From DATJKD01 sp963728295 (GTDB taxonomy: Bacteria; Pseudomonadota; Gammaproteobacteria; Steroidobacterales; Steroidobacteraceae), in assembly GCA_963728295.1 (NCBI GenBank), contig CAVSKB010000013.1, positions 119,406 to 183,405 on the forward strand: 64,000 nucleotides of DNA. Direction: 5' to 3'. The position numbers were made by a program, and so were the translations under genes. Below, in pieces: positions 53,593 through 63,700 of this stretch. The first letter of the stretch is position 1. Each line of letters opens with the position of its first letter. Under the pieces are notes generated by a model that was given only the letters and a program-made list of their open reading frames with translations, was not told where the DNA came from and ran no database searches.

Positions 53593-54115
53593 TGAGCTCG
53601 GGCATGCCCGCCTGGCCCTGAACCTCGACGTGCAGTTCACCTCCGATTCGACGGGAAATGAGGCAGTCCTGCTCGCTGGCAAGGATGTGACCGCGCGGCT
53701 TCGCACGGAGGAGGCCGGGATGGCCGCCTCGCGGGTCGCGGCCATGCCCTCCGTCCGGACGGCACTCCTCGACCGGCAGCGGGCCTTCGCTCGCCCCCCA
53801 GGCCTGGTCGCCGATGGCCGCGACATGGGAACGGTCGTTTTCCCGGATGCGGAACTCAAGATCTACCTCACGGCCAGCGCAGAAGAACGGGCCCGGAGAC
53901 GGCATAACCAGTTGAAAGAAAAGGGCCTTGATGTTAGTCTCGCCGCCCTTTCGCAGGAGATCCGGGAGCGGGATCACCGGGATTCCAGTCGCGCCGTGGC
54001 ACCTCTACGCCCGGCCGAGGACGCGGTGGTCATCGACTCGACGGGGATCCCGGTCGAGGGCGTGGTCGACGCGATCCTCGCCCTCGTCGGGCAGAGATTT
54101 CCTGCGGCTCATTGA
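53444..54115 (+). CDS. cmk: Cytidylate kinase
   Basis: About 223 residues. It phosphorylates CMP and dCMP. The P-loop is TIDGPGGSGKGTVGRRVANR, followed by LLDSGALYRLVALAGLDAGL; the CMP-binding and lid regions are VADGRDMGTVVFPDAELKIY LTASAEERARRRHNQL and EIRERDHRDSSRAVAPL. No ATG lies at the expected start. GTG at 53444 or 53447 gives the usual short lead before TIDGP; TTG at 53420 is an alternative. The start overlaps the aroA frame. cmk between aroA and rpsA is a conserved gammaproteobacterial order. Confidence 0.93.
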   Translation: MVTIDGPGGSGKGTVGRRVANRLGWHLLDSGALYRLVALAGLDAGLASDDELGHARLALNLDVQFTSDSTGNEAVLLAGKDVTARLRTEEAGMAASRVAAMPSVRTALLDRQRAFARPPGLVADGRDMGTVVFPDAELKIYLTASAEERARRRHNQLKEKGLDVSLAALSQEIRERDHRDSSRAVAPLRPAEDAVVIDSTGIPVEGVVDAILALVGQRFPAAH

Positions 54116-54246
54116 AGCCTGACCGCAGCCCGCGGGCGGTCCCGTTTTATCAAGCGCCTGGCTCGGATGCCGGGTGGTTCATCGACAACCCTGCGCGGGC
54201 GGGACGCCGGCGAGGAAACAGGCCTGCAGGCCTCGGAAGAGAGTAA

Positions 54247-55914
54247 ATGACCGAAAGTTTTGCGGAATTATTCGAACAGAGCCTGGCGAGCCAGCGTATT
54301 CGCCCAGGCCAGATCCTCACCGGCCGGGTGATCGACGTCGGCCCCGACGTGGTCGTGGTGAGCGCCGGCCTCAAGTCCGAGGCGGTGATCCCGGTTCAGC
54401 AGTTCAAGAACGAGCGCGGCGAGCTCGAAGTCGCCGTCGGCGACGAAGTTGAAGTTGCGCTCGACAGCGTTGAAGACGGCTCGGGGGAGACGCGTCTGTC
54501 GCGGGAGAAGGCCAAGCGCGCCCGCACCTGGGAGCGCCTCGAGACCGCGTTCGAGAAGGGCGAGGTCGTCACCGGCCTCATCAACGGTCGCGTCAAGGGC
54601 GGCTTTACCGTCGAGATCGATTTCGTACGCGCGTTCCTGCCCGGTTCGCTGGTCGACGTGCGCCCGGTGCGCGACCCGAGCTACCTCGAGGGAAAGACGC
54701 TCGAATTCAAGGTCATCAAGCTCGACCAGAAGCGCAACAACGTCGTGGTGTCGCGCCGCGCCGTCGTCGAGCAGGAGTACAGCGCCGAACGCACTGAACT
54801 CCTCGACAAGCTGCAGGAAGGCACGGTCATCAAGGGCGTGGTCAAGAATCTCACCGACTACGGCGCGTTCGTCGACCTGGGTGGCATCGACGGCCTGCTG
54901 CACATCACCGACATGGCGTGGAAGCGCGTCAAGCATCCTTCGGAAGTCGTCAACGTGGGCGACGAGATCGAGGTCCGCATCCTCAAGTTCGACCGCGAGC
55001 GCCAGCGCGTCAGCCTGGGCTTGAAGCAGCTCGGCGCCGACCCGTGGCAGAACATCGCGCGCCGGTATCCCTCAGGGACGCGGCTCTTCGGCAAGGTCAC
55101 GAACATCGCCGACTACGGCTGCTTCGTCGAGATCGAGGAGGGCGTCGAGGGCCTGGTCCACGTGTCCGAGATGGACTGGACCAACAAGAACGTCAACCCG
55201 TCGAAGGTCGTGCACATCGGCGAGGAAGTCGAGGTCATGGTGCTCGACATCGACGAGGACCGCCGTCGCATCTCGCTCGGCATCAAGCAGTGCAAGCCCA
55301 ATCCGTGGCGCGAGTTCGCCGACAACTACAACCGTGGCGACCGCGTCTCCGGTCAGATCCGCTCGATCACCGACTTCGGGCTCTTCATCGGGCTGCCGGG
55401 CGGTATCGACGGGCTGGTGCACCTCTCCGACCTCTCCTGGGACATCCCCGGCGAGGAGGCCGTGCGCGGCTATCAGAAGGCCCAGACGGTCGAGGCGATC
55501 GTGGTGGCGATCGATCCCGAGCGCGAGCGCATCTCCCTGAGCGTCAAGCAGCTGGCCAAGGACCCGTTCTCGACCTGGATCGCGGAGCATCCGAAGGGCA
55601 CCATCGTGAAGGGCCTGGTCAAGGACGTCGACGCCAAGGGCGCCGTGGTGGATCTGGGTGGCGGCATCGAGGGGTACCTGCGCGCCTCGGAGCTGTCGCG
55701 CGATCGCGTCGAGGACGCTCGCACCGTGCTCAAGCCGGGTGACGAGATCGAAGCACGCTTCATGGCCGTGGACCGCAAGGTGCGGACCATCGCGCTGTCG
55801 GTCAAGGCCAAGGAAGCGCACGAGGAAGCGGAAGCGGTGCAGAACTACCGCTCCGATTCGACGACTGGCACCAGCCTCGGGGATCTCCTGAAGGAGCAGA
55901 TCTCCGGACAGTAA
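54247..55914 (+). CDS. rpsA: 30S ribosomal protein S1
   Basis: An intact 555-residue protein that binds mRNA and helps it onto the 30S subunit. Six S1 RNA-binding repeats are visible, starting near residues 20, 105, 190, 277, 364 and 451. Examples: IRPGQILTGRVIDVGPDVVV, GTVIKGVVKNLTDYGAFVDL, GTRLFGKVTNIADYGCFVEI, GDRVSGQIRSITDFGLFIGL and GTIVKGLVKDVDAKGAVVDL. The DxxRxRISLGLKQ-type ends separate them. GGAAGAGAG precedes the ATG. The 131-bp gap after cmk can hold its own promoter and any S1 autoregulatory leader. Confidence 0.98.
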   Translation: MTESFAELFEQSLASQRIRPGQILTGRVIDVGPDVVVVSAGLKSEAVIPVQQFKNERGELEVAVGDEVEVALDSVEDGSGETRLSREKAKRARTWERLETAFEKGEVVTGLINGRVKGGFTVEIDFVRAFLPGSLVDVRPVRDPSYLEGKTLEFKVIKLDQKRNNVVVSRRAVVEQEYSAERTELLDKLQEGTVIKGVVKNLTDYGAFVDLGGIDGLLHITDMAWKRVKHPSEVVNVGDEIEVRILKFDRERQRVSLGLKQLGADPWQNIARRYPSGTRLFGKVTNIADYGCFVEIEEGVEGLVHVSEMDWTNKNVNPSKVVHIGEEVEVMVLDIDEDRRRISLGIKQCKPNPWREFADNYNRGDRVSGQIRSITDFGLFIGLPGGIDGLVHLSDLSWDIPGEEAVRGYQKAQTVEAIVVAIDPERERISLSVKQLAKDPFSTWIAEHPKGTIVKGLVKDVDAKGAVVDLGGGIEGYLRASELSRDRVEDARTVLKPGDEIEARFMAVDRKVRTIALSVKAKEAHEEAEAVQNYRSDSTTGTSLGDLLKEQISGQ

Positions 55915-55997
55915 GTTCCGATCGATGGCGAGCCCACGGTGGCAAGGAGCCGCCGCGGGCCTGACCGAAGAATAACGAAGCCGAGGGGAGGATCCGC

Positions 55998-56312
55998 GTG
56001 GACGGCGAACGCAGCATGACGAAGTCCGAGCTCATCGAGCTCATCGCCGCAAAGCAGAGTCATCTGCCGGCGAAGGATGTCGAGCTGGCCGTCAAGCAGA
56101 TGCTCGAGATCATGAGCGACGCGCTGGCGCAGGGTCAGCGCATCGAGATCCGCGGGTTCGGGAGCTTCAGCCTGCACTTTCGCCCGCCACGCCAGGGACG
56201 CAACCCCAAGACCGGCGAGACCGTCGCGCTCGCAGGCAAGTACGTGCCGCATTTCAAGCCCGGCAAGGACCTGCGCGAGCGGGTGAACGATACGCAGTCC
56301 AGCGGCGATTGA
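55998..56312 (+). CDS. ihfB: Integration host factor subunit beta
   Basis: 98-104 residues of the HU/IHF family. MTKSELIELIAAKQSHLPAK starts the usual protein; IRGFGSFSLHFRPPRQGRNP KTGETVALAGKYVPHFKPGK is the DNA-bending arm with the intercalating Pro. IHF bends DNA for recombination, replication and transcription. The common start is ATG 56016, but its upstream sequence is poor. An in-frame GTG at 55998 lies six bases after a very strong GAGGGGAGGA, so a six-residue N-terminal extension (from MDGERS) may be real. It is the usual gene after rpsA. Confidence 0.95.
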   Translation: MDGERSMTKSELIELIAAKQSHLPAKDVELAVKQMLEIMSDALAQGQRIEIRGFGSFSLHFRPPRQGRNPKTGETVALAGKYVPHFKPGKDLRERVNDTQSSGD

Positions 56313-56368
56313 GCCGGTCGCAGCGGCCCGCTGCTAGACTCCGGTCTACCGTTTTATCCCGAGCAGCC

Positions 56369-56674
56369 ATGCTGCGGCGTATCGCGTACCTTTCCGCATT
56401 TCTGGCCCTGGCGGCGCTCGGGTTGCTGTTTACCGCACTCAATCCCCAACGATTCGACATCGACATCGGCGTGACGCGCTTCGGCATGTCCGCAGGTCTC
56501 GCGCTCCTGATCGCATTCTCCGCGGGGCTGCTCATGGGCGCGGCCTGGCGCTCGGACTGGATCGCACGGTTGCTTGCCGAGCGCGGCCGTCTGCGTCACG
56601 CGCTGCGGCTCGCGGAGTCGCGCCGGCTGGCCGATCGCCCAATTGCTGATCCTCGACCGTCGGATGTCGCCTGA
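56369..56674 (+). CDS. lapA: Lipopolysaccharide assembly protein A-like (LapA domain)
   Basis: About 101 residues with two membrane helices (IAYLSAFLALAALGLLFTAL and AGLALLIAFSAGLLMGAAW) split by the short loop NPQRFDIDIGVTRFG, the DUF1049/LapA pattern. A basic cytoplasmic tail of about 40 residues follows. In E. coli LapA works with LapB and FtsH to adjust LpxC, and so lipopolysaccharide synthesis. It overlaps lapB by 11 bases, consistent with coupling. Confidence 0.9.
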   Translation: MLRRIAYLSAFLALAALGLLFTALNPQRFDIDIGVTRFGMSAGLALLIAFSAGLLMGAAWRSDWIARLLAERGRLRHALRLAESRRLADRPIADPRPSDVA

Positions 56675-57862
56675 CGACGGCACGATTTTCTGGCTGACGC
56701 TCGCGGGCACGCTCGCGGCCGGCTGGGGGGCGACCGTCTGGTACCAGGAGCGCCGCCGCCGTCGCCGCGTGCGACGCCGTGAGCGTTACCTCGAGGGCCT
56801 TCGCTACCTGCTCGATGAAAAACCGGATCGTGCACTCGAGGTGTTTCATGGGCTCGCCGCGATGGACGACGAGACCGTCGACACACACTTCGCGCTCGGC
56901 AGCCTTTACCGGCGGAGTGGCGAGGTCGATCGCGCGATCCAGGTGCACCAGAACATCGTCGCGCGCAACAACATCGACGAGCGGCACCGCGATGCGGCGC
57001 TCACCGAGCTCGCGCGCGACTACTTTCGCGCGGGACTGTACGACCGTGCCGAGCAGCTCTTCCAGAAGCTTGCGGCGGGGGGCCGCGAGCCGGCCATGGC
57101 GCTCGCTTACCTGGTCCGGATCTACGAGATCCAGCGCGACTGGCCGCTGGCCGCTGCGACGCACGAGCGGCTGCAGTGCCGTCGGCCTGCCCGAGCAGCC
57201 GGGCTCAATCGCGCACTACTACTGCGAGCTCGCGGAGGCTGCGCTTGCGGAACGCGACCTGCCGGCGGCGCACGCACATCTGCGCGAGCGCCCATCGCGA
57301 ACAGCGCGAGTTCGGTCGAAGCGCGATCCTGCGCGGAGATCTCGCGCGGCTCGAAGGCGATACGGCGCTCGCCGTGCGGCTCTACAGCGGCGTGGTGCAG
57401 CGCGACTTTCACCTGTTGCCGCTCGTACTGCCGAGGCTCGCCGAGGTGGCACGGCAGGCGGGCGACGACGGGGTGCTTGTTGCCGTGATCGACGACCTCA
57501 TCCGACGTGGCGCCGCGAGCCGCGCTGAGATCGCCTATGCCGCAATCTTGAGCGGGTATTACGACTCTGCGCCAATCATCGATTGCGTGCGCGAATGGCT
57601 GCAGACCGACAGCGATCTGAGGGACGTGGCAGGCGCGTTCCTGCCGCCGGGCGCGGCGCCCTCGGTCGAGCAGCTCCGTGCGCTGTCGGGTGCGATGCGC
57701 AACGTCGTGCTGCGCCACGCGCGCTACCGCTGCAGCCAGTGCGGTCTCGACAGCTCGACGTTTCTCTGGAGTTGCCCCGGCTGTCAAGCCTGGGACACGC
57801 TGCGCGCGATCGCCGCGCTCGAGTTCCTGCCGCGGGCCGCGCGGCCGCGCTCGCCGGGCTGA
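56664..57862 (+). CDS. lapB: Lipopolysaccharide assembly protein B (two frame breaks)
   Basis: About 399 residues. An N-terminal membrane anchor (IFWLTLAGTLAAGWGATVWY), then tetratricopeptide repeats (YLEGLRYLLDEKPDRALEVF, HFALGSLYRRSGEVDRAIQV, ARDYFRAGLYDRAEQLFQKL), a frame break near 57178, IAHYYCELAEAALAERDLPA, a second break near 57288, then further repeats. It ends with the rubredoxin-like zinc finger YRCSQCGLDSSTFLWSCPGC QAWDT (four Cys). LapB (YciM) controls LpxC turnover by FtsH and is essential or nearly so in many species, so the breaks are probably errors. Confidence 0.93.
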
Positions 57863-57982
57863 GCCTTTCTGTACTTTTACGCGAGTTTCTGGCCGCGTCA
57901 GGCGCGCGCACATTGGCTAGCTTGGACGACGTAGCGGGCGATGATCCGTCCGCGCACCCAACCGAAGTCCTGGAGGCCAATC

Positions 57983-58267
57983 GTGAAACATCGCACCCGT
58001 CTGATCGCGCGCAGCCTGATTCTCGCGCTCGTGCCCGCCGCGAGCTGGGCCGGTCCCGTCAACGTCAACACGGCCGACGCCGCGACGCTCGCCAAGGAGC
58101 TCGATGGCATCGGTCCGGCCAAGGCGCAGGCCATCGTCGACTACCGGCAGAAGAACGGCGCTTTCAAGAGCGCCGACGATCTGCTCAAGGTCGAAGGCAT
58201 CGGCGAGCGCGTGCTGGAAATGAACAAGGCGAACATCCGCGTGGAGCGTGCCGCGGCGCCGAGCTGA
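57983..58267 (+). CDS. Secreted ComEA-like helix-hairpin-helix protein
   Basis: 94 residues. A signal peptide (LIARSLILALVPAASWA, cleaved before GPVNVNTAD) and one helix-hairpin-helix DNA-binding domain: VNVNTADAATLAKELDGIGP, AKAQAIVDYRQKNGAFKSAD, LLKVEGIGERVLEMNKANI. This is the bacterial ComEA-type DNA receptor, which in competent species pulls DNA into the periplasm by ratcheting. The GTG start has GGAGG six bases upstream. Whether this species is competent cannot be said; no other com or pil genes are in view. Confidence 0.92.
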   Translation: MKHRTRLIARSLILALVPAASWAGPVNVNTADAATLAKELDGIGPAKAQAIVDYRQKNGAFKSADDLLKVEGIGERVLEMNKANIRVERAAAPS

Positions 58268-58425
58268 CGGCAAGAAACCCGCGGCCGGACGGGGCGTGAC
58301 GAGCGCGCAATCGTGGCCCGGGCGAGGCCTGCGGCAGGGTCACGATCGCGCTCATTCGGCTGGGGGGCCCTCGCGACGATCCGTTATGATGGCCACGGCA
58401 AATTCCGTGTCATCCAGGATCGTCA

Positions 58426-59272
58426 ATGGCCCAGATCCGCGGCGGTGTTTCCCGTGGCCGGGCGCGGCACCCGCTTTCTGCCGGCGACGAAGGCCAGCCC
58501 GAAGGAGATGCTGCCGATCGTCGACAAGCCGCTGATCCAGTACGCGGCCGAGGAGGCGCTCGCAGCGGGTGCCGCAAGCTCGTGTTCATCACGGGCTACG
58601 CCAAGCGGGCGATCGAGGATCACTTCGACAGCGACCATGAGCTCGAGAAGGAGCTCGAGGCCCAGGGCAAGCGCGAACTCCTGGACGCCGTGCGCGAGAT
58701 CGTGCCGTCGTATGCGAACTGCATCTATATCCGGCAGCCGGCCCCGCTGGGGCTCGGGCACGCCGTCCTCTGCTCGCGTCCCGTCGTCGGCGACGAGCCA
58801 TTCTTCGTGCACCTCGCGGACGACCTGATCGATGCCCCGAGTGCCGTGTCTCGCGCAGATGGCGAAGTATTCGCAGGTCGCAGGTCGAGCGTGCTCGGCG
58901 TGCAGACGGTTGCCCGACGAGACGGACAAGTACGGCATCGTCGCACTCGACCGCCGAGGAGCCGCGGATCTCGCGGGTGCAACGCATCGTCGAGAAGCCG
59001 AAGCCCGGCGAGGCGCCGTCGACGCTGGCGGTGGTGGGGCGCTACATATTGACCCCGCGCGATCTACCAGCAAGCTCGAGAGACCGGCGCGGCGCCGGCG
59101 GCGAGATCCAGCTCACGGACGGCATCGCGTCGCTGCTGCCGACGAGGCGGTGTACGCGTACGCGTTCGAGGGCAAGCGCTACGATTGCGGCTCGAAGCTC
59201 GGCTACCTGGAGGCGACCGTCGAGTTCGCGCTCAAGCACCCGGAGCTGGGGGAGAATTCTCGAAATACCTGA
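58426..59272 (+). CDS. galU: UTP--glucose-1-phosphate uridylyltransferase (many frame breaks)
   Basis: Segments in three frames form one GalU of about 290 residues: AVFPVAGRGTRFLPATKASP KEMLPIVDKPLIQYAAEEAL, LVFITGYAKRAIEDHFDSDH, YIRQPAPLGLGHAVLCSRPV, FFVHLADDLID, PDETDKYGIVA, QRIVEKPKPGEAPSTLAVVG RYILTP, GGEIQLTDGIASLLP, AYAFEGKRYDCGSKLGYLEA TVEFALKHPELG. It makes UDP-glucose for surface polysaccharides. At least eight breaks occur (near 58435, 58575, 58845, 58890, 58910, 58950, 59070, 59140 and 59250). Most of the catalytic motifs survive, so the gene is probably intact in the organism. The stop is uncertain: one frame ends at 59272, another runs into gabT. Confidence 0.88.
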
Positions 59273-59325
59273 CGGGGGTCGCCGCCGCGCAACAGCCGCT
59301 GAAGCACGGCGGCGGGAGCACGACC

Positions 59326-60622
59326 ATGTCGAAGAATGCCGATCTGCAGAAGCGCCGCGACGCATCGATCGCGCGCGGTATCTCGAACCAGCTCCCGGTG
59401 TTCGTCGAGCGGGCGCGCAATGCGGAGATCTGGGACGTCGAGGGCCGGCGCTACGTCGATTTCGCGAGCGGCATCGCCGTGGTCAACACCGGTCATGTGC
59501 ATCCGCGCGTGCAGGCGGCTGTCGCGGCCCAGCTCGATGCCTTCACCCACACGTGTTTCATGGTCACGCCGTATGCGGTGGCCGTGGAGCTCGCGGAGCG
59601 ACTGAACAAGCTCGCGCCGGGTCCGACGGCGAAGAAGTCGATCTTCGTCACGACCGGCGCCGAGGCGGTCGAGAACGCGATCAAGATCGCGCGCGCCCAC
59701 ACCGGGCGCTCGGGGGTCATCGCGTTCGGCGGCGGTTTTCACGGCCGCACGTTCATGGCGATGGCGCTCACCGGCAAGGTCGCGCCATACAAGGCCGGCG
59801 TTCGGCCCGTTTCCGGCCGAGATCTACCACGCGCCGTTCCCGATCGCGTACCACGGCGTCTCGTACGCGGACAGCCTCGAGGCGCTCGAGCACCTCTTCA
59901 AGTACGACATCGAGCCCGCGCGCGTCGCCGCGATCATCATCGAGCCGGTGCTGGGCGAGGGCGGCTTCTACATCGCGCCGCCGGAGTTCCTGCAGGCGCT
60001 GCGCAAGCTCTGCGACCAGCACGGCATCGTGCTCGTCATCGACGAGATCCAGACCGGCTTCGCGCGCACGGGCCGGATGTTCGCGATCGAGTACGCCGGG
60101 ATCGAGCCCGACCTCATGACGATGGCGAAGAGTCTCGCGGGCGGGTTTCCGCTGGCGGCGGTCGTCGGCAAGGCGGCGATCATGGATGCGGCCGCACCCG
60201 GCGGCCTCGGCGGCACCTACGCCGGTTCGCCGATCGCGTGCGCCGCCGCGCTCGCGGTGCTGGACGTCATCGAGTCAGAGCGGCTCTGCGAGCGCGCCGC
60301 CCATCGGCGAGATGATGGCGCAGGGGCTGCGCGACGCGGCGAAGACGCTGCCAGCGATCGGCGACGTGCGCAGCCTCGGCGCGATGGTCGCGATGGAGCT
60401 CGTCAAGACGGCGACGCGCACCGGCCGGACGCCGATCTGACGAAGGCGCTGGTCAAGCGCGCAGCGGCGAACGGCCTCGTGATCCTCTCCTGCGGCCTCT
60501 ACGGCAATGTCATCCGTTTCCTCGTTCCGCTGACGGCGGCGGATGAGATCGTGCGCGAGGGACTCGGGATCGCTCAATACGCGTCGCTCGAGCGGCGCTG
60601 GACGGCGGGGGTGAGCGGCTAA
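59326..60622 (+). CDS. gabT: 4-aminobutyrate--2-oxoglutarate transaminase (three frame breaks)
   Basis: A class III PLP aminotransferase of about 430 residues that moves the amino group of GABA to 2-oxoglutarate, giving succinate semialdehyde. SKNADLQKRRDASIARGISN, VDFASGIAVVNTGHVHPRVQ, KSIFVTTGAEAVENAIKIAR, GGFHGRTFMAMALTGK, IIEPVLGEGGFYIAPPEFLQ, VLVIDEIQTGFARTGRMFAI, and the Schiff-base Lys in MTMAKSLAGGFPLAAVVGKA all match GabT. Breaks near 59815, 60290 and 60435 shift the frame; LSCGLYGNVIRFLVPLTAAD closes the protein. No succinate-semialdehyde dehydrogenase gene is adjacent. It lies just after galU. Confidence 0.92.
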
Positions 60623-60771
60623 GGGGCTGCGGTAACGGCGTAGCCTTTTCGCCAGCAGAAAGCTGAAAGAAGCTTTTGTGGAGAACCTGCTGCCGGCAGG
60701 TGTCCACATTTCTTACGCTATCACCTCGTTCTATATTTAATTTCCAGCAGTTAACGATACTGAACGGCTTG

Positions 60772-63700
60772 ATGAAACGCACTGCCCTGGCACGCCGTTT
60801 GCCTCTTGTCTCAGATGGCCTGTGCTGCATCGGTGTGCTGCAGCGCAAAATTTGTTTGGCAAGCGTCAGAAAACCTAGACCGAGAAACAAACAACGTAAA
60901 TGACCGTGCCGGCGGCACTGGTCGGCGGGGGCGCGGTGCAGTGCATACATCGTGCGAGTCGTGGGCTCCTGATGATTGGGCGGTTGACATCCGGTTGCGG
61001 CGGTTACTGACGCTCAGTTTGGGACGGCAGCTGTCAGGGGCTGCGCGTGCCGACAACGTCTTTGGCGCGTGGTTCCAGCTCCCACAGGATGACTGGCCCG
61101 CGCAGAAGAACTGGCCAATCATCCTGATCCATGCTGTGTTGCTGCCCCCCGATAGTCGTGTGTTGCCACGTATGGCACCTACCGAGGCCGGTCAGCAGAC
61201 GGCCGATCTTGTATATGACGTCGGGAACCGGCGGGCCGGCTTCCCTCCAGTGGGCTCTGGCTCTGGGACCTGACGTTGAACAACACCCAGCGCTGACCGA
61301 ATCTTTTGCAGCTCGCAGGCCGTCCGTCGGCAGAGCGGAAACGTCTTCATCGCAGGGGGTGACAACTGGACCGGCTCGACCACCACCAACAGCGGCAACT
61401 CCGAACAGCAACGTATTTAGTCCTACACGGGGAACACACTGAACCGCAAAAGGGTAACAATGAATATATGAACTCTTTGCTCGAGAGCGGTGGTATTCGT
61501 CGTCGACCGTACTCCCGAATGGCGAGGTTTACATACAGGGTGGCTCGAGTGGGCAGGACCGACCGGAGGTGCGTGAGCTGGACGGCGACTTCCGCCTGCT
61601 GAGCGGCGTCGACACCAACAGCAATGCAGGCGCCTGTTCCCAAGGAACTTCCTGGCACCCGACGGCCGCGTCTTCGGGTACGACACGAACGGCGTGATGC
61701 ACTGGGTCAACCCGAGTGGCGCCGGCGCGCGGACCGCGGCGGGGAGTTTCAATTCGAATTCCGCGGGCTTTTGCCTCCAGCGCAGCGATGTACCGGCCGG
61801 GGAAGATCGTGCAGTTCGGAATACACTCCAACCGACCATCACCATCGACATAAACGGCGCGAGCCCGGTCGTACAACAGTCGTCAGAGGATATGTCGTCG
61901 GTGCGCCAGTGGGTTTCGGAAACGGTGCTTGCCGATGGCCGGGTGTTGGCGACCGGCGGCAGCGCGGTCGATAACCAAATGACCGGCGTCAACAACACGG
62001 CCGCGGTTGGGACCAACCCAGGGCCCCAACGGTACCTGGACGCATCGGGCCGACCGGCCTGCGGGCACGCCTTTACCACTCGATCGCACTTCTGTTGCCG
62101 GACGCCACGGTGCTGGTCGGAGGCGGGGGGCGCACCCGGACCGCTGGTCAACAAGCACGTCGAGATCTACCGGCCGGCCTATCTGTACGACGCTTCGGGC
62201 AATTTGGCTCACCGCGACCGGTCATGCAGAACCCACCGGACGTCATTGCTTCTTGGACAGACATTCAGCTTCGGTGTCGGCTTCGGCCGATATCCGCCCG
62301 CGTGACGCTGGTCAAGACTGGGAGAGCGTCACGGCACAGCGTGAACATGGACCAGCGGTTTATCGAGCTGTCGTTCACGTCTTTTAGCGGGTACGCTCTT
62401 CGTTCAGCCGCCGGCAACATCTCGGAATCGCGCCCCCGGGTATTACCTGCTGTTCGCGTTTAACCAGAATGGCGTACCGTCGCTGGGCAAGATCGTCCGC
62501 ATCAACATCAGCGGCGTGGATACCACGCCACCCGGCGTCCCTGGCGCTGTAACCGCGACCGCTATCGAGCAGCCAGCCAGATCAACCTGAGCTGGGGCGC
62601 GGCCACCGACAACGTCGGTGTAACGGGCTACCAGGTGGAGCGCTGCACGGGTGCAGGGTGCACGACATTCGCGAATGGTCACGACGATCGTCTCGGCGAC
62701 AACGTCAACAACACGGGACTTGCTTGCGTCCACTCTCTATCGCTATCGCGTCCGGGCGACGAGGTTCGGCCCGGGAATTTCGGACCATATACCGGCATCG
62801 TGGAGGCAACGACGCAACTCGGCCCGCCGCCACCGCCGACAGCGATCCGCGTAAACGTGGGTGGTCCGGCGTTCACCGATACAGCTGGCAACGTGTGGAG
62901 CGCGGATACGGGCTTCAACACGGGCACTGCAGTTGAGCTGGCCGACGAATCTGGCGATTGCGGGAACGAGTGACCCGACGCTGTACCGCACTGAGCGCTG
63001 GGACGGCCCATCCGCGCGCCGGAGATGACCTACAGCTCACCGTACCGAACGGTACGTACCAGGTACAACTGCACTTTGCCGAGAACTAGTGGCGCCACTG
63101 TTTGGCGTGGGGCAGCAGGGTGTTTGACGTGCAGATTGAGGGGGCAGCTCGCGATCGACAATCTGGACGTGTTTTGCGGAGGCGGGCGCGAACCAGGCGC
63201 TCATCCGCACCGTGACGGCGACCGTCGCCGACGGACAGATCAATATCGCCCTCATCCATGGGGTCGAGGATCCATTCATCAATGCGATCGAGGTACTCGG
63301 TGGGACACCGGACGGAACCCCCCCGGGCGTGCCGGGCACGCTGACGGCCAGCGCCGTCAGTACTAGCCAGGTCAACCTAGGCTGGGGTGCGGCCACGGAC
63401 AACGTCGGTGTCACGGGCTACCAGGTGGAACGTTGCGCGGGTGCCGGGTGCACTACTTTCGCACTCGTCAGCGACCGGTGGGCAGCGACGAGTTTCAACA
63501 ACACCGGACTCGCTTGCGTCTCCACCCTCTATCGTTATCGTGTCCGCGCCACGGATGCCGCAGGGAACTTCGAGCACGTACTCCGCAGATCGCGGCGGCG
63601 ACGACCCCATCGCCGGCACCCCCCGACGGGACGCCGCCCGGTGCACCCGGGAGCGGTGACGCGCGAGGCGTGGTGAGCTCGAGCCAGATCAACCTTAGCT

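Noticed and set aside
61423..62154. Minus-strand open frames in the last 3 kb
   Set aside because: They are shadows of the frameshifted copper oxidase gene; plus-strand fragments match known domains throughout.
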